A DNA stretch of 64,000 nt, taken from NCBI GenBank assembly GCA_028641055.1, contig CM054062.1, forward strand, positions 139,976,682-140,040,681, read 5' to 3'. Every line of letters begins with the position of its first letter. Position 1 is the first letter of the stretch. This document shows positions 13,101-25,919 of the stretch, piece by piece. The notes under the pieces were generated by a model, which was not told the DNA's origin, made no database searches, and saw only the letters and a program-made list of their open reading frames with translations. Position numbers and translations under genes: made by a program. This DNA comes from Alopecurus myosuroides. Lineage: Eukaryota > Streptophyta > Magnoliopsida > Poales > Poaceae.

Positions 13101-14534
13101 ATTCAGTTTATGAATTCGGAGAGCTGGAAAGTGTAGCGGCTGCGGTGAAATCATCCCTTATCAGCTCCCCAGGAGTTTTACTAACGAGCATTCGTGCTTA
13201 ACTTTTTTTTTATGGGCAGGAGTAGCGGACTATCCGTAGGTGATTTCAGTCAAGAAAAGTAGTATTTGGTGTGAGAACTGTATTGGAAGGATAAAGAAAT
13301 AAGTATCCACAAGCATGGCATATTTCTTATGTATAAAAAAACATTGAATGTCCACAAGAAAAAAGAGTGGTTGCCTTCTTATTTTGGAGAACTTACAGTT
13401 TGCTGTTGCGATTGTAACTATGTATAGATATGCATCTGGCAATGATTTTTTGTATTTTGCATCCATGTTTTGTATTTTTTCTTATTTTTCATATGATATG
13501 TAGATAACCCAGCAGGCATCATTTTATAATTACAAAATGTGTATTATCTCTCAATATTTCACATTCTCTGTTATAGAAAGGACGGAGCAGCGGCAATATT
13601 TTTGAGCTCCCAAACTAATGTCGTGTAGTGACAAATATAATAGGGATGCTCATGTCATGTGAACTTTGGCTGAAAATAAGACCTGTTTTTTTAAAAAAAT
13701 GTAAGAAGTTTTATTTGTAGGATAATATGCTCCTATTGGGCATTGCCATCAGATTGAATACCATTACCTACCAACAAAGAGAAAGATCAATTGGCATGGC
13801 AAGACCCAAATAAGACCGTTATACACACAACATGGAAAAAACACGAAAGAGCGAAAATGGCGTGGCGAAGCGCGCGGGGCCCTTCTAGTATTACACATGG
13901 AGCCTAGGTATGCTATGCTTATATGTGCACGGCTGCTGTTATTGTTTCCCCTGTAGTAAAAGAGAACGAGAAAGGACACCAAGAACACTGCATCAAGAGA
14001 CCAACACAGGGCTGAACCGTACCGTCAATAATATGTCCGCGTCACACAAGGGAGCCAGATCCAACTCGCCCGGAGACTCCAAGTATGTGTCTGTCTGAAT
14101 TTCATCAGTGTGACACATCCATCGGGAAGATCTCCGCCGAATTCTGCGAGCTCCCGTCGGCGATGGGTGATGGCGCTCTTCCTGCTCTCAGCCCTTATGG
14201 TGATGCCGAAGAAGCATTCCTGTGACCTGGCCTCCTTCATGGTTTCTTTCTCAATACCAGAGCAAAATCATTAGGCATCAAAATTCAAAGAAGGTTTGCC
14301 TTCAACCTTAACCATTGACGGAAGATTCATACCTATGAATATTCCCCTCCTCATTTGCTGAAAGCACTTCCTATAGCGAACCAGGCAAGGAACATATCGA
14401 GTAGGCTAGTACCAATTCCTCCACATCAACAGCAAAATAGGCATATGAATCTTAAGTAGGAAATTCCTTCATCTCAGATGAGGTAGGTAATCTACCATAA
14501 TTTATTTCCTGTGAAATTCACGTGTAGTGAATTA
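10127..14534. other. Low-repeat stretch without a supportable gene
   Basis: About 4.4 kb in which I recognise no transposon domain and no host protein. 10190-10280 ends with GGAGATGCCCTAA and reads in reverse like the start of a Harbinger-type or similar DNA transposon (TTAGGGCATCTCC). 10560-11040 contains many GGAACAAAA and ATGGAACAAAA motifs at irregular spacing. 11140-12200 is more GC-balanced with short ORFs on both strands. 12300-13500 is T-rich and intron-like. 13840-13880 has a GC-rich block. No ORF here shows a convincing domain or splice-joined frame. It may be intergenic DNA near a gene outside the window. Confidence 0.35.
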
Positions 14535-17500
14535 TGGTGACCCAGCACAACACTGCATGTGTAGTGCGCAAGTCGATGACATAATACTCACAGAAGAACT
14601 TACCTGTGAATATTACATCCCACAGAGTAGTACAACATAAACATAGCAGGACCAGGCAAGGTATAGGATACGAACTTCATTACAAAATCTTGAGAATCTC
14701 TTTGATAAATCAAAAAGATCTCCTACTCCCACTCAGGTGTGGGGCCCGGTTGTTGGTCCAAGCCGAACCGTGCTTCTCCGCACAACACATGCCCACCCAT
14801 TTCTGCCAGCAGGTTGAACGCCTGATTCCACCCCTCACGATGGATATCTACGCGCCCCTGGCAGACCATCATAGACCCGCAGAGTCCGTGGGAATTAAGG
14901 GATCCCACCCATGTGCATGTAGTCTCGCAAGACCTACAGCGTACGTCTCTGGCGGCCCGTTGACATGCGAATGAGAAAAGATCACAGCTGACTTACTCCC
15001 CCCATAGAAGACCCATGGTTAACGCGAATTTACGGCGCAAGAATCCCGACGGCAGTTGTGATTAATCCTAGGTAATACTTTCCCGTGCAGATGGAACCTT
15101 CCTTTGACCTATTCATCTTACTATGGTCCCATCCGCCCACCAAACAGAACACTACCACTCGGGTAGTCATTCAATTAGTCATATTATTATAAAAATAGGA
15201 TCATGCATTCTTTCGAGAACAGGTGGTAATACGATAGGGTTTTTGCAAATAGTTCGTTATGAAGTACTGCAAAGGATATGAGCAAGTGATGAACTTGCCT
15301 GAGATTGAAATAACCATAATAATTCATGTCTTCGGGTTCAAGGGTCTCGTAAGAAATCCCGATATCTGAAAGATAGCAAAATAGTCCTGGTAAGGACTAC
15401 AGAAAACAATGGCAAGATGATACATTAATAGTAATGAGATGCATCGTGGAATACCCTGGAAAATACCCCAGCTTACAAGTGTAAGCTACGTTTGATACGA
15501 TAACTTATTCACATAGGTTTTAGGTGAATTGTGTCATTACTTGTGGTGTTGTGGTTATTACTTCTTTTAGACTTACATGTGTTTCACTTTTACTTAACAA
15601 ACAATTGTTATCGTGTTTAGGTTATAAATAGTTATCACATGATTAAACGAGAAAACAATAACATGTGGAAAACACTTGTTGACAAGATAATATACATGTT
15701 TGATTTTATGTTCAAAAGTGTAGAGCTAATGAAAAAGAGTTTGATTAAGTGATTTTATTGTTTTCACTCTATTTAATTTATTAAATGTCATAAAATTTAT
15801 TTTAGGCATGAATATTACATTCTCACAACACACATAGGGTTCCCATGTGGTGTGTTATAAGGGGATCATATTGTATACACTTCCTTATAAAAAGTAATTT
15901 GATATCACTACTAGGTACTGTTTGTATACACTGTAATGAAAATCATTTATTAGGGAATTTTATTCCATGTCACACTAAATTATTTTAATGAGTGAAGGAA
16001 CTTGTTTTACTTTTATGTAACTTTGTTATTCTCCTGATTGAATCTCTAAGCAAGTTTGGTTGACATTTTACTTAGGTGTGTGTGAGGAAGGTTGCTGTTT
16101 TTAGTACTTGATCAAGTGGAAAACATGTATGATTTTGGGATCTTATTTTCTTGTTTTCCACATATGTTCCAATAAGGATATTATCCCATATTTGTTTTAG
16201 AACATGTAATCATTTACATGTGGTTGTATGGTTGAATTCTTGTTGTTTTTCATTTGTATTATGGATGAGAAAGATCTGGAAAACAAGGGAATTAATTTGT
16301 TTTCCCCTACCTCAACTTATCACCAGACATATGGATGCAAGGGATTGTTGTTATTTTCTCTCTTGCCAATTGTTTCCACTAAAGTGATTTTTATTTTTTA
16401 CTCATCTATTATGAGTCTTGACAAGGTACTGGGTTATAGTCTCTCTAATATCACTGAACATTTCACTGGAGAATTTCTTATGCTAGACTTCCTTGCTAAA
16501 CTAGTGTTTCTCCTTGTTGACTTCTGCTGCTTGATGTTCTTGTCACTGGTTGTCACTAGTCTTCTGTTATCACCTTTGTCCATTGCAGGTAGGTTCCTCT
16601 CTTGGTTTCCAACTTCAACTATCTCACCCTTGTGGTGAAAACAACCAGTTGTTCCAAGCAAAGATTTTACTTATAGGTTTATAAAAGAATGTAGGTTCAT
16701 TTTAGGACATCAAGTTACTATATGCATATAAGACGAATTTGTTAACAAGTGGGCCAGACTTGCCTCCAAATTACTAATCATATACAATTGGATGAGATGT
16801 ACTAGGTTATATGATCTTATGTTTGTTTGTGTATGACACTCAATTGTTTGAGTATACAAAAGTGATCTGTTAACAAGGTAGCTAGTCTTGTTATCAAACT
16901 ACTTCTATATAACACTATCATTGGAATATCACACTATTTCAAGAGAGTTAAATAAATCAGATCAAGATATAAGGGTTTCCAAGTAATCTTGACATATTGG
17001 ATTATCACTTCTAGAACAATCTGAAGAATCCTTCTGTAGATCTTCTTGTGATAATTCCTCCTTTCTTGTGGGTTGCTTCTCTTGCATAATGATTTAGAGA
17101 AGATTGAAAAACAAGATAGTCTAGACAAGGTAGAAAGATATTGATTAAGACTTAGGTAAACTTTTATTCTTCTTAAATATACTTGTTGTTATTCCTTAGT
17201 TGTATCCAGAGATACTTTAATTGTTGAATGATGATTTGGATAGAAATATGGAGTGTTGGTGGAATGATGACTTAATAATGAGTTGATCAATTGGTTCATT
17301 GATGTGTTGATATTTCAGATACTCACTTGTATAAGATGAATGAGGCAATGAGCATGTAAAGCTTATTGGGTTTTAATGACTTATGTCATAGTTGGCATTT
17401 CTTTTCTCTAGTGTCATGATTTTACTTTATATTCTTATTTTTATTAACTTTGTCATTCATAATTCAGATATAGAGGTTTGGAAATATCCTATGTGATGAT

Positions 17501-18186
17501 CAAGGTTTTAACAGTAGGTTAAGAAGATTTATTTCTTCTTTTAAGTACTTCTTTTATAGTTGATGAGATATGTACATATTCGATAAATATGTTAATACAA
17601 TTGTTATATCATTTCCCACTTGTGGGTTTTTAAGTTATGATTTGTTTGTATCACGTATGTTCTATTGAACCATTGTTATGTACATGTGAAGCTTAACTTA
17701 GTAGTTACTAAATAATTTTGAAAGATGTGGTGTGAATGGTTGATAACTTTAAAGAGTTATTGTTTGAGAGGACATAACACCTATGTTGATGATATGGTTC
17801 AATTGTGTATTACTCATTGGTGGAAGTATGATTATCAGCTGTGTGATTTGGATACTCACCCCTCTTTGAGTTCTAGATACCTAATAAATTGTCCCAAGTC
17901 ACTTAAAGACTTGTGGTTAAGGTTGTTGAGAGTTTGTGTTGGTCACAACCCATTACGGTTTGTGTAACCAAATGATTTGGTTTCTTAAGATACTTGTTAT
18001 AAAGATCACTCCAAATGTACTCCTGACCAGATGAACTAGAACTATTCATCATGTCAAGTGAAACTTTGGTCACTTTGCTTTGTTTGAACTTTCGCGCCAA
18101 AATTTCCCGTACTTTTAGATGCATGCTTTGCAAATGCACATATTAAATTTAGATCCTTATAACCTCCCAAACACTGGGATGTTACA
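14535..18186 (-). repeat. 3' LTR of the LARD-like element, with two internal deletions
   Basis: This 3652-bp LTR is colinear with 19975-25769. Compared with that copy it lacks two blocks, at the joints 14724/14725 and about 15743. Over a sampled 500 bp (16140-16640 against 23724-24224) I count about six substitutions, so the pair is young. A 136-codon plus-strand ORF at 16228-16638 recurs in the other LTR only because the LTRs are copies of each other. Confidence 0.8.
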
Positions 18187-19958
18187 GTATATCCCCCTTC
18201 ACAAGAACTTTGTCCCGAAGTTCAACCTCTCTTACGTAAAGGTAGGTAGAGAAAACTTCTGTAGACTGTTGATTCTTCACAGCTGTTTTTCTTGGGTTGT
18301 CCTTGGCATGTGTATCCTCTTGTCTTGATTGTTCACCTTCCACTGTCTTACATGATTATCTTACACTATGCATGTTATTATGACAACTTTGTTTTATTAC
18401 TATACCTTCCTAATGGTCTTGCGAAGAACACATGGTATTTCCACCATATAGTGGATACCAAGTTTCGTTCTCCGATGAATAGGTATGGTTTCCTATCTCT
18501 CACAGCTTTCTGAGGAACATTTGGTATATCCACCATGTGATGAATAACCAATAAAATTCTTCTGGTACACTCGGTATTGTCTATGGTTAAGACTCCATTT
18601 GGTTAAATATAGTGGTCTCAAGAGAAATACTACTCAAAGAAATTTGTACAACATAGTGTAAATTAACTTAGACTCATCTATTTAGTAAAAATATCTTCGA
18701 GTTACCTCGAGTTTTAACTTTTTCCTGCAGGTGATTCTAACCTGTTTCACTTATGACTTCCTATGGTCCTTCTATATCTTTGGGTCTTGACTTCTATGGG
18801 ACAACTCTATAAGTTTATTTCTCGAACTTCTACATGTTTCCTTCTAGGATATCACTACTCATGTGATCTTCTTGGCATCACTTGTGGTATATCTCCATGT
18901 GTTGATGAAGTATTTCACCAAATCCAAGAAAATTGTGGAATATGGTCCATTCCCATCAGTGCTTCCTTGATTTATGCCTTCTTGACCTTTTAGTCTTCCA
19001 GAGCTTTGGTGATTGTACCAATCTGCTGATAACTCAGACCGCTCTCATACTAATCCTATCCCCTCTAGACCAATAATATCAAGATAGAACTCAGTGTTTG
19101 CACATGCATTTGCACATCAAGTTCAATCTTCATGTACACATCTAGTCACTCAAAGATCCAAATAACAGTACCTTGAGTAAAACATCTCAAGTACCAAGGC
19201 TATTAAATGCTATACACTACAAGTAGGTATATAGTACCTTGTAATCCTATTCTACACAACCACTCTTTGCCCAAGTAATTACTCCAATTGCATGCCTTAC
19301 TGCAATGGAATAAATCAAGACAAAAATAATCCTATAGTAATTGTTGTCTAACTTGGTTCCATACAGGACTAAGTACCATGACAACTAAAGTCCTTCATCT
19401 TGATTACGATGAACTTCTCATGACATATGTTTATCCTTCATGTTGTTGGTTACATCGTAGTAGTAGTAATGTAGCTTCCTTCAAGGCTTATGCCTTCTCC
19501 TAATACTATACTAAATTATGATGATTCACCTCTAGACTTGATAACTAAGGATATGGTATATACCCACTAGTTACCATAGTTTTAATAACTCTTAATGATT
19601 CTCAGCGTCCATTCTTGATGACTCCTATACTAATTCAATACCATGTTCTACTCCATCCTATGCATTCATAGAATGGGGTAATCACCCCTTTGACTTAATC
19701 ATCTCTGACTATGTCAGAATTCCCTTTCTTAATGGTACTAGTACTTACTTAGCTTCTAACTATTCATACCTAGGTATTAAGAAAATAGATAAGTATATTT
19801 ACTCAAGTTGAGTAAGCAGATTATATACAAATATGATTGTATCATTCTCAAGTGGATGATCATCATAGTTTTAGGAAATGTGGTTTAGATAAGATGTCCT
19901 CCTATAGTATTTACCAACCTACAGATCTCCTAAAAGGTTTTAAACCTAAGGTCGCTTC
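18187..19958 (-). other. Non-coding interior of the LARD-like element
   Basis: The bases next to the 3' LTR read on the minus strand GTGAAGGGGGATATAC, a good polypurine tract for plus-strand priming. The rest shows no coding homology in any frame. ORFs of up to 76 codons are compatible with chance. Confidence 0.6.
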
Positions 19959-19970
19959 GCTCTGATACCA
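19959..19970 (-). other. Primer binding site, tRNA-iMet type
   Basis: The minus strand reads TGGTATCAGAGC, complementary to the 3' end of plant initiator tRNA-Met. It is separated from the LTR by the four bases TCTG (19971-19974). Confidence 0.85.
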
Positions 19971-19974
19971 TCTG

Positions 19975-22900
19975 TGGTGACCCAGCACACCACTTCATGT
20001 GTAGTGCGCAAGTCGATGACATACTACTCATAGAAGGACTTACCTATGAATATTACATCCCTCAGAGTAGTACAACAGAAACATAGCAGGATCAGGCAAG
20101 CTATAGGATACAAACTTCATTACAAAATCTTGAGAATCTCTTTGATAAATCAAGAAGATCTCCTGCAAAAGAAACATCAGAAGAAGCAATGCGAAGATCC
20201 AAGCTGGAGAAGAACTCTAGTTCAGAACTAATCTACTACGGCTGATGCCAGCCCTAATCTATGGCTTATAACAGCTAACTCCAAGAATGGACTCCACCTA
20301 CACCTTGATAGCTTCTCCTCCATCAGCATTGTTGATGACGATGCTTCACGATGACGACTTCCATCAGGCTTCAACTCTGAGGAGGGGGTCAAACGGGAAC
20401 GAATGAGTAACAAGCGTTACTCAGCAAGTTCATGATATATAGAGGATAGTTTGATGCACTAACTACAGCTTTAGACTCCAAAGAGTCATAAGCAAATTCA
20501 AGGTTTTTGTAAATCTTTCTTCAAGAGGTTGCTTTTAATTCTGAAGACTATGCCCGCCAGATCTTTACAGGACTAGAACGTCATGGAGTTGCCTTTCCTG
20601 CGGCGTTCGCAGCTCCTTCCCGGAACAGGGGGTAACATGCCACATCCTTTTACACTCTGCAGAAGTGCGTTACTTTACCCATGGACGACCAAGACCATGT
20701 TGCACAACCAGGTGTACATTCCTGTCCACTCCCACTCAGGTGTGGGGCCCGGTTGTTGGTCCAAGCCAAACCGTGCTTCTCCGCACAACGCATGCCCACT
20801 CATTTCTGCCAGCAGGTTGAACGCCTGATTCCACCCCTCACGATGGATATCTACGCGCCCCTGGCAGACCATCATAGACCCGCAGAGTCCGTGGGAACTA
20901 AGGTATCCCACCCATGTGCATGTAGTCTCGCAAGACCTACAGCGAATGTCTCTGGCAGCTCGTTGACATGTGAATAAGAAAAGATCACAGCTGACTTACT
21001 CCCCCATAGAAGACCCATGGTTAACGCGAATTTATGGTGCAAGAATCCTGACGGCAGTTGTGATTAATCCTAGGTAACACTTTCCCGTGCAGATGGAACC
21101 TTCCTTTGACCTATTCATCTTATCATGGTCTCATCCGCCCACCAAACAGAACACTACCACTCGGGTAGTCATTCAATTAGTCATATTATTATAAAAATAG
21201 GATCATGCATTCTTTCGAGAACATGTGGTAATACGATAGGGTTTTTGCAAATAGTTCGTTATGAAGTACTGCAAAGGATATGAGCAAGTGATGAACTTGC
21301 ATCAGATTGAAATAACCATAATAATTCATGTCTTCGGGTTCAAGGGTCTCGTAGGAAATCCTGACATCTGAAAGATAGCAAAGTATTCCTGGTAAGGACT
21401 ACAGAAAACAATGGCAAGATGATACATGAATATTAATGAGATGCATCGTGGAATACCCTGGAAAATACCCCAGCTTACAAGTGTAAGCTACGTTTGATAA
21501 CTTATTCACATAGGTTTTAGGTGAATTGTGTCATTACTTGTGGTGTTGTGGTTATTACTTCTTTTAGACTTACATGTGTTTCACTTTTACTTAACAAACA
21601 ATTGTTATCGTGTTTAGGTTATAAATAGTTATCACATGATTAAACGAGAAAACAATAACATGTGGGAAACAATTGTTGACAAGATAATATACATGTTTGA
21701 TTTTATGTTCAAAAGCGTAGAGCTAATGAAAAAGAGTTTAGTTGAAAATGATGAACTAATACAACTAACTCTATCATCACATAACTTACTGATAACTTGT
21801 GATGATAGGTTTAGTAGGTGTGAAAACACTAGGGTTTTATTAATAATGAAAATATTGTTGTGGTAATTGTTTTCTGGTTATAATGGAACACTATAAAATT
21901 TCATTAAACTTTTAGAAACAAGTTTATAACTTAAACAAAATGTCTTATGTTCGTCATATTTCAATTGGAAATGCTTTTCTCTTTAATTTGATATAACATT
22001 TTATGTTTTCTGAAATTATTTGAGTAAGTTATTAGTTTTAAATGAATTAAATGATTAGGCAAAACATTGTACACATAAAAACTTGGTCAAATGACCTTGA
22101 AAATATCATAGATGAATTGTATTTGTCTTTTTGAGCATATTGGTATATAATTTGTATTTTTCTTATTTTATGAATTATTTATTATTTTTCTCAATTTTAA
22201 ATGATTTAATTTAATTAAAGAAAATATTAACTTTTACACTTTATCAAATATTTTTAAAAAGTTGATAATCATTTAGATTATATTTTTCTAATCAATTTGG
22301 TAAATTATTTATATTTTTCTTATTAACTAAATAAGAGATATGAATTTTCCAATATTCAATTATTTTCTCGAATTAGTAATCATTTTCTGAAAATAATAAA
22401 GCAAGATTATGACGTCATAGTGATGTCACCCTGACATCACACAGAGAGGAATCTCTCTGTTGCTCAAGAAATCGGTTGATTCGTTGGTTGAATCGTGGAA
22501 TTGAGGGGATGGTGAGCTAGAACGAGTCGAGGCGAACCTAGGGGTGGCTGCGGCTTGACCATATGGTCGCCGGAGCATCGCCGGCGGAGAACTCGCGCGG
22601 CGATGGTTACGGTAACATGGCGACATCTAGCAATGCTGCACGGGGAAGCGATAGAAGGGGATGTGGATGCTCACCGTGACCTGGGGAGTGCGATGGAACC
22701 GATGGGAAAGCAAGGCGGCAATGGAATCAGCGGCGGCGTGCGGATTTCCGCGGCGGCCGGAGTTGAAGAAGGAGGCCCAATTTGGCTATGTCCGGGTTTC
22801 CCTGCAAACGAAACTCGTCACGGAGAGATAGACGAGGACGGCGAATCCAACGGTGGCGTCGGCATGGCTTCCCGTGGACGGAAACGACGGTGCACGGCGG

Positions 22901-25769
22901 TGACCGGGAGTACTAGGGTTAGGGTTTCCTTTCAAGTTCAGTACAGAGAGAGAGAAGCAATGAGCGAGAGAGTGAGCGAGAGAAAGAGCTCGATGTAGAC
23001 GTCTTCTTCTTCTTATCCTCGACGAGGAGCGGCCAAGCGGGACGTGGCAGAGCAAGCATCGACACAGAGGCTTCTCCTCTGCCTTTTGGCACGAGGTTGA
23101 AGAAGAAAGGAAATAAACATTTCTAAGAAAACCCCCTGAAAGTTTCTATAAATTACCACTAGGTCCTTCTATTACTAAAACAGAGAGTAAATTAATGTTT
23201 TCAGGGCCTTTTATTGAACAGAAAAATTGTTAAAAATTATATTTGAATTCCTTATCAAATTTCACATCTCACCATGTTTTATTTTGGTGAATTTGAAGAA
23301 TATTTGTATATTTATTTAGGGTGCTAGATTAAGTGATTTTATTGTTTTCACTCTATTTAATTTATTAAATGTCTTAAAATTTATTTTAGGCATTAATATT
23401 ACATTCTCACAACACACATAGGGTTCCCATGTGGTGTGTTATAAGGGGATCATATTGTATACAGTTCCTTATAAAAAGTAATTTGATATCACTACTAGGT
23501 ACTGTTTGTATATACTGTAATGAAAATCATTTATTAGGGAATTTGATTCCATGTCACACTAAATGATTTTAATGAGTGAAGGAACTTTTTTTACTTTTAT
23601 GTAACTTTGTTATTCTCCTGGTTGAATCTCTTAGCAAGTTTGGTTGACATTTTACTTAGGTGTGTGTGAGGAAGGTTGCTGTTTTTAGTACTTGATCAAC
23701 TGGAAAACATGTATGATTTTGGGATCTTATTTTCTTGTTTTCCACATATGTTCCAATAAGGATATTATCCCAAATTTGTTTTAGAACATGTAATCATTTA
23801 CATGTGGTTGTATGGTTGAATTCTTGTTGTTTTTCATTTGTATTATGGATGAGAAAGATCTGGAAAACAAGGGAATTAATTTGTTTTCCCCTACCTCAAC
23901 TTATCACCAGACATATGGATGCAAGGGCTTGTTGTTATTTTCTCTCTTGCCAATTGTTTCCACTAAAGTTATTTTTATTTGTTCCTCATCTATTATGAGT
24001 CTTGACAAGGTACTGGGTTATAGTTTCTCTAATATCACTGAACATTTCACTGGAGAATTTCTTATGCTAGACTTCCTTGCTAAACTAGTGTTTCTCCTTG
24101 TTGACTTCTGCTGCTTGATGTTCTTGTCACTGGTTGTCACTAGTCTTCTGTTATCACCTTTGTCCATTGCAGGTAGGTTCCTCTCTTGGTTTCCAACTTC
24201 AACTATCTCACCCTTGTGGTGAAAACAACCAGTTGTTCCAAGCAAAGATTTTACTCAGAGGTTTATAAAAGAATGTAGGTTCATTTTATGACGTCAAGTT
24301 ACTATATGCATATAAGAAGAATTTGTTAACAAGTGGGCCAGACTTGCATCCAAATTACTAATCATATACAATTGGATGAGATGTACTAGGTTATATGATC
24401 TTATGTTTGTTTGTGTATGACACTCAATTGTTTGAGTATACAAAAGTGGTCTGTTAACAAGGTAGCTAGTCTTGTTATCAAACTACTTCTATATAACACT
24501 ATCATTGGAATATCACACTATTTCAAGAGAGTTAAATAGATCAGATCAAGATATAAGGGTTTCCAAGTACTTTTATGATATATTGGATTGTCACTTCTAG
24601 AACAATCTGAAGAACCCTTCTGTAGATCTTCTTGTGATAATTCCTCCTTTCTTGTGGGTTGCTTCTCTTGCAGAATGATTTAGAGAAGATTGAAAAACAA
24701 GATAGTCTAAACAAGGTAGAAAGATATTGATTAAGACTTAGGTAACTTTTATTCTTCTTAAATATACTTGTTGTTATTCCTTAGTTGTATCCAGAGATAC
24801 TTTAATTGTTGAATGATGATTTGGATAGAAATATGGAGTGTTTGTGGAATGATGACTTAATAATGAGTTGATCAATTGGTTCATTGATGTGTTGATATTT
24901 CAGATACTCACTTGTATAAGATGAATGAGGCAATGAGCATGTAAAGCTTATTGGGTTTTAATGACTTATGTCATAGTTGGCACTTCATTTCTCTAGTGTC
25001 ATGATTTTACTTTATATTCTTATCTTTATTAACTTTGTCATTCATAATTCAGATATAGAGGTTTGGAAATATCCTATGTGATGATCAAGGTTTTAATAGT
25101 AGGTTAAGAAGATTTATTTCTTCTTTTAAGTACTTCTTTTATAGTTGATGAGATATGTACATATTCGATAAATATGTTAATACAATTGTTATATCATTTC
25201 CCACGTGGGTTTTTAAGTTATGATTTGTTTGTATCACTTATGTTCTATTTAACCATTGTTATGTACATGTGAAGGTTAACTTAGTAGTTACTAAATAATT
25301 TGGAAAGATGTGGTGTGAATGGTTGATAACTTTAAAGAGTTATTGTTTGAGAGGACATAACACCTATGTTGATGATATGGTTCAATTGTGTATTACTCAT
25401 TGGTGGAAGTATGATTATCAGCTGTGTGATTTGGATACTCACCCCTCTTTGAGTTCTAGATACCTAATAAATTGTCCCAAGTCACTTAAAGACTTGTGGT
25501 TAAGGTTGTTGAGAGTTTGTGTTGGTCACAACCCATTATGGTTTGTGTAACCAAATGATTTGGTTTCTTAAGATACTTGTTATAAAGATCACTCCAAATG
25601 TACTCCTGACCAGATGAACTAGACCTATTCATCATGTCAAGTGAAACTTTGGTCACTTTGCTTTGTTTGAACTTTCGCGCCAAAATTTCCCGTACTTTTA
25701 GATGCATGCTTTGCAAATGCACATATTAAATTTAGATCCTTATAACCTCCCAAACACTGGGATGTTACA
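19975..25769 (-). repeat. 5' LTR of the LARD-like element, full-length 5.8 kb copy
   Basis: This copy keeps two blocks absent from the 3' LTR: about 20165-20727 and about 21740-23326. The second block contains a GC-rich part (22440-23100) with a 147-codon plus-strand ORF that has no recognised domain, followed by AT-rich sequence. Sequence outside these blocks matches the 3' LTR closely in order and spacing. At 5795 bp it is long even for a plant LTR. The matching ends and the primer site at its left edge show that it is one LTR and not two nested elements. Confidence 0.8.
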
Positions 25770-25919
25770 GCCCTCCAGAGGTTGGATGCGGCGGGCGGAG
25801 GCGCATCACCAACTTCCCCTCCTCCCTATCTAAATAACTCGGCTCGCGGTGGTTGCCGTGCCGTTGCCTAGCTCACCTCCGATTCCTTCCCTCCTGGTGT
25901 CCATGGTGGTCGAGGATGG

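Larger units (their letters stand above)
14535..25769 (-). mobile_element. LARD-like LTR retrotransposon with very long LTRs
   Basis: Two direct copies each start TGGTGACCCAGCAC and end GGGATGTTACA on the plus strand. The minus-strand LTR is thus TGTAACATCCC to GGGTCACCA, with the canonical TG and CA ends. Between them lies a 1.8 kb interior with a tRNA-iMet primer site next to the right copy, which fixes the orientation as minus. No gag, protease, RT or integrase is seen in the LTRs or the interior. The element must have depended on enzymes from other elements, which is the definition of a LARD. The outer flanks (AATTA left, GCCCT right) do not match, so the target duplication is lost or one edge was altered. 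Confidence 0.8.

Noticed and set aside
12996..13136. Splice-like signals (TTTGTCCAG, CAG before GTAAGT, GCGCAGCAG) joining two open stretches.
   Set aside because: The implied intron would be only 35-38 bp, shorter than plant introns, and the joined peptide has no recognised domain.
14025..14240. Short gene-like text around 14100-14240 on both strands.
   Set aside because: Less than 75 codons on either strand with no domain and no usable splice context.
22555..22998. 147-codon ORF in the GC-rich block of the LARD-like 5' LTR.
   Set aside because: No domain, present in only one LTR, and the block is internal to a repeat without coding capacity.
16228..24222. Two nearly identical 136-codon plus-strand ORFs (16228-16638 and 23812-24222), looking like a duplicated conserved gene.
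   Set aside because: They lie at the same place in the two LTRs of one element, so identity follows from LTR copying. They are antisense to the element and hydrophobic, without a domain.
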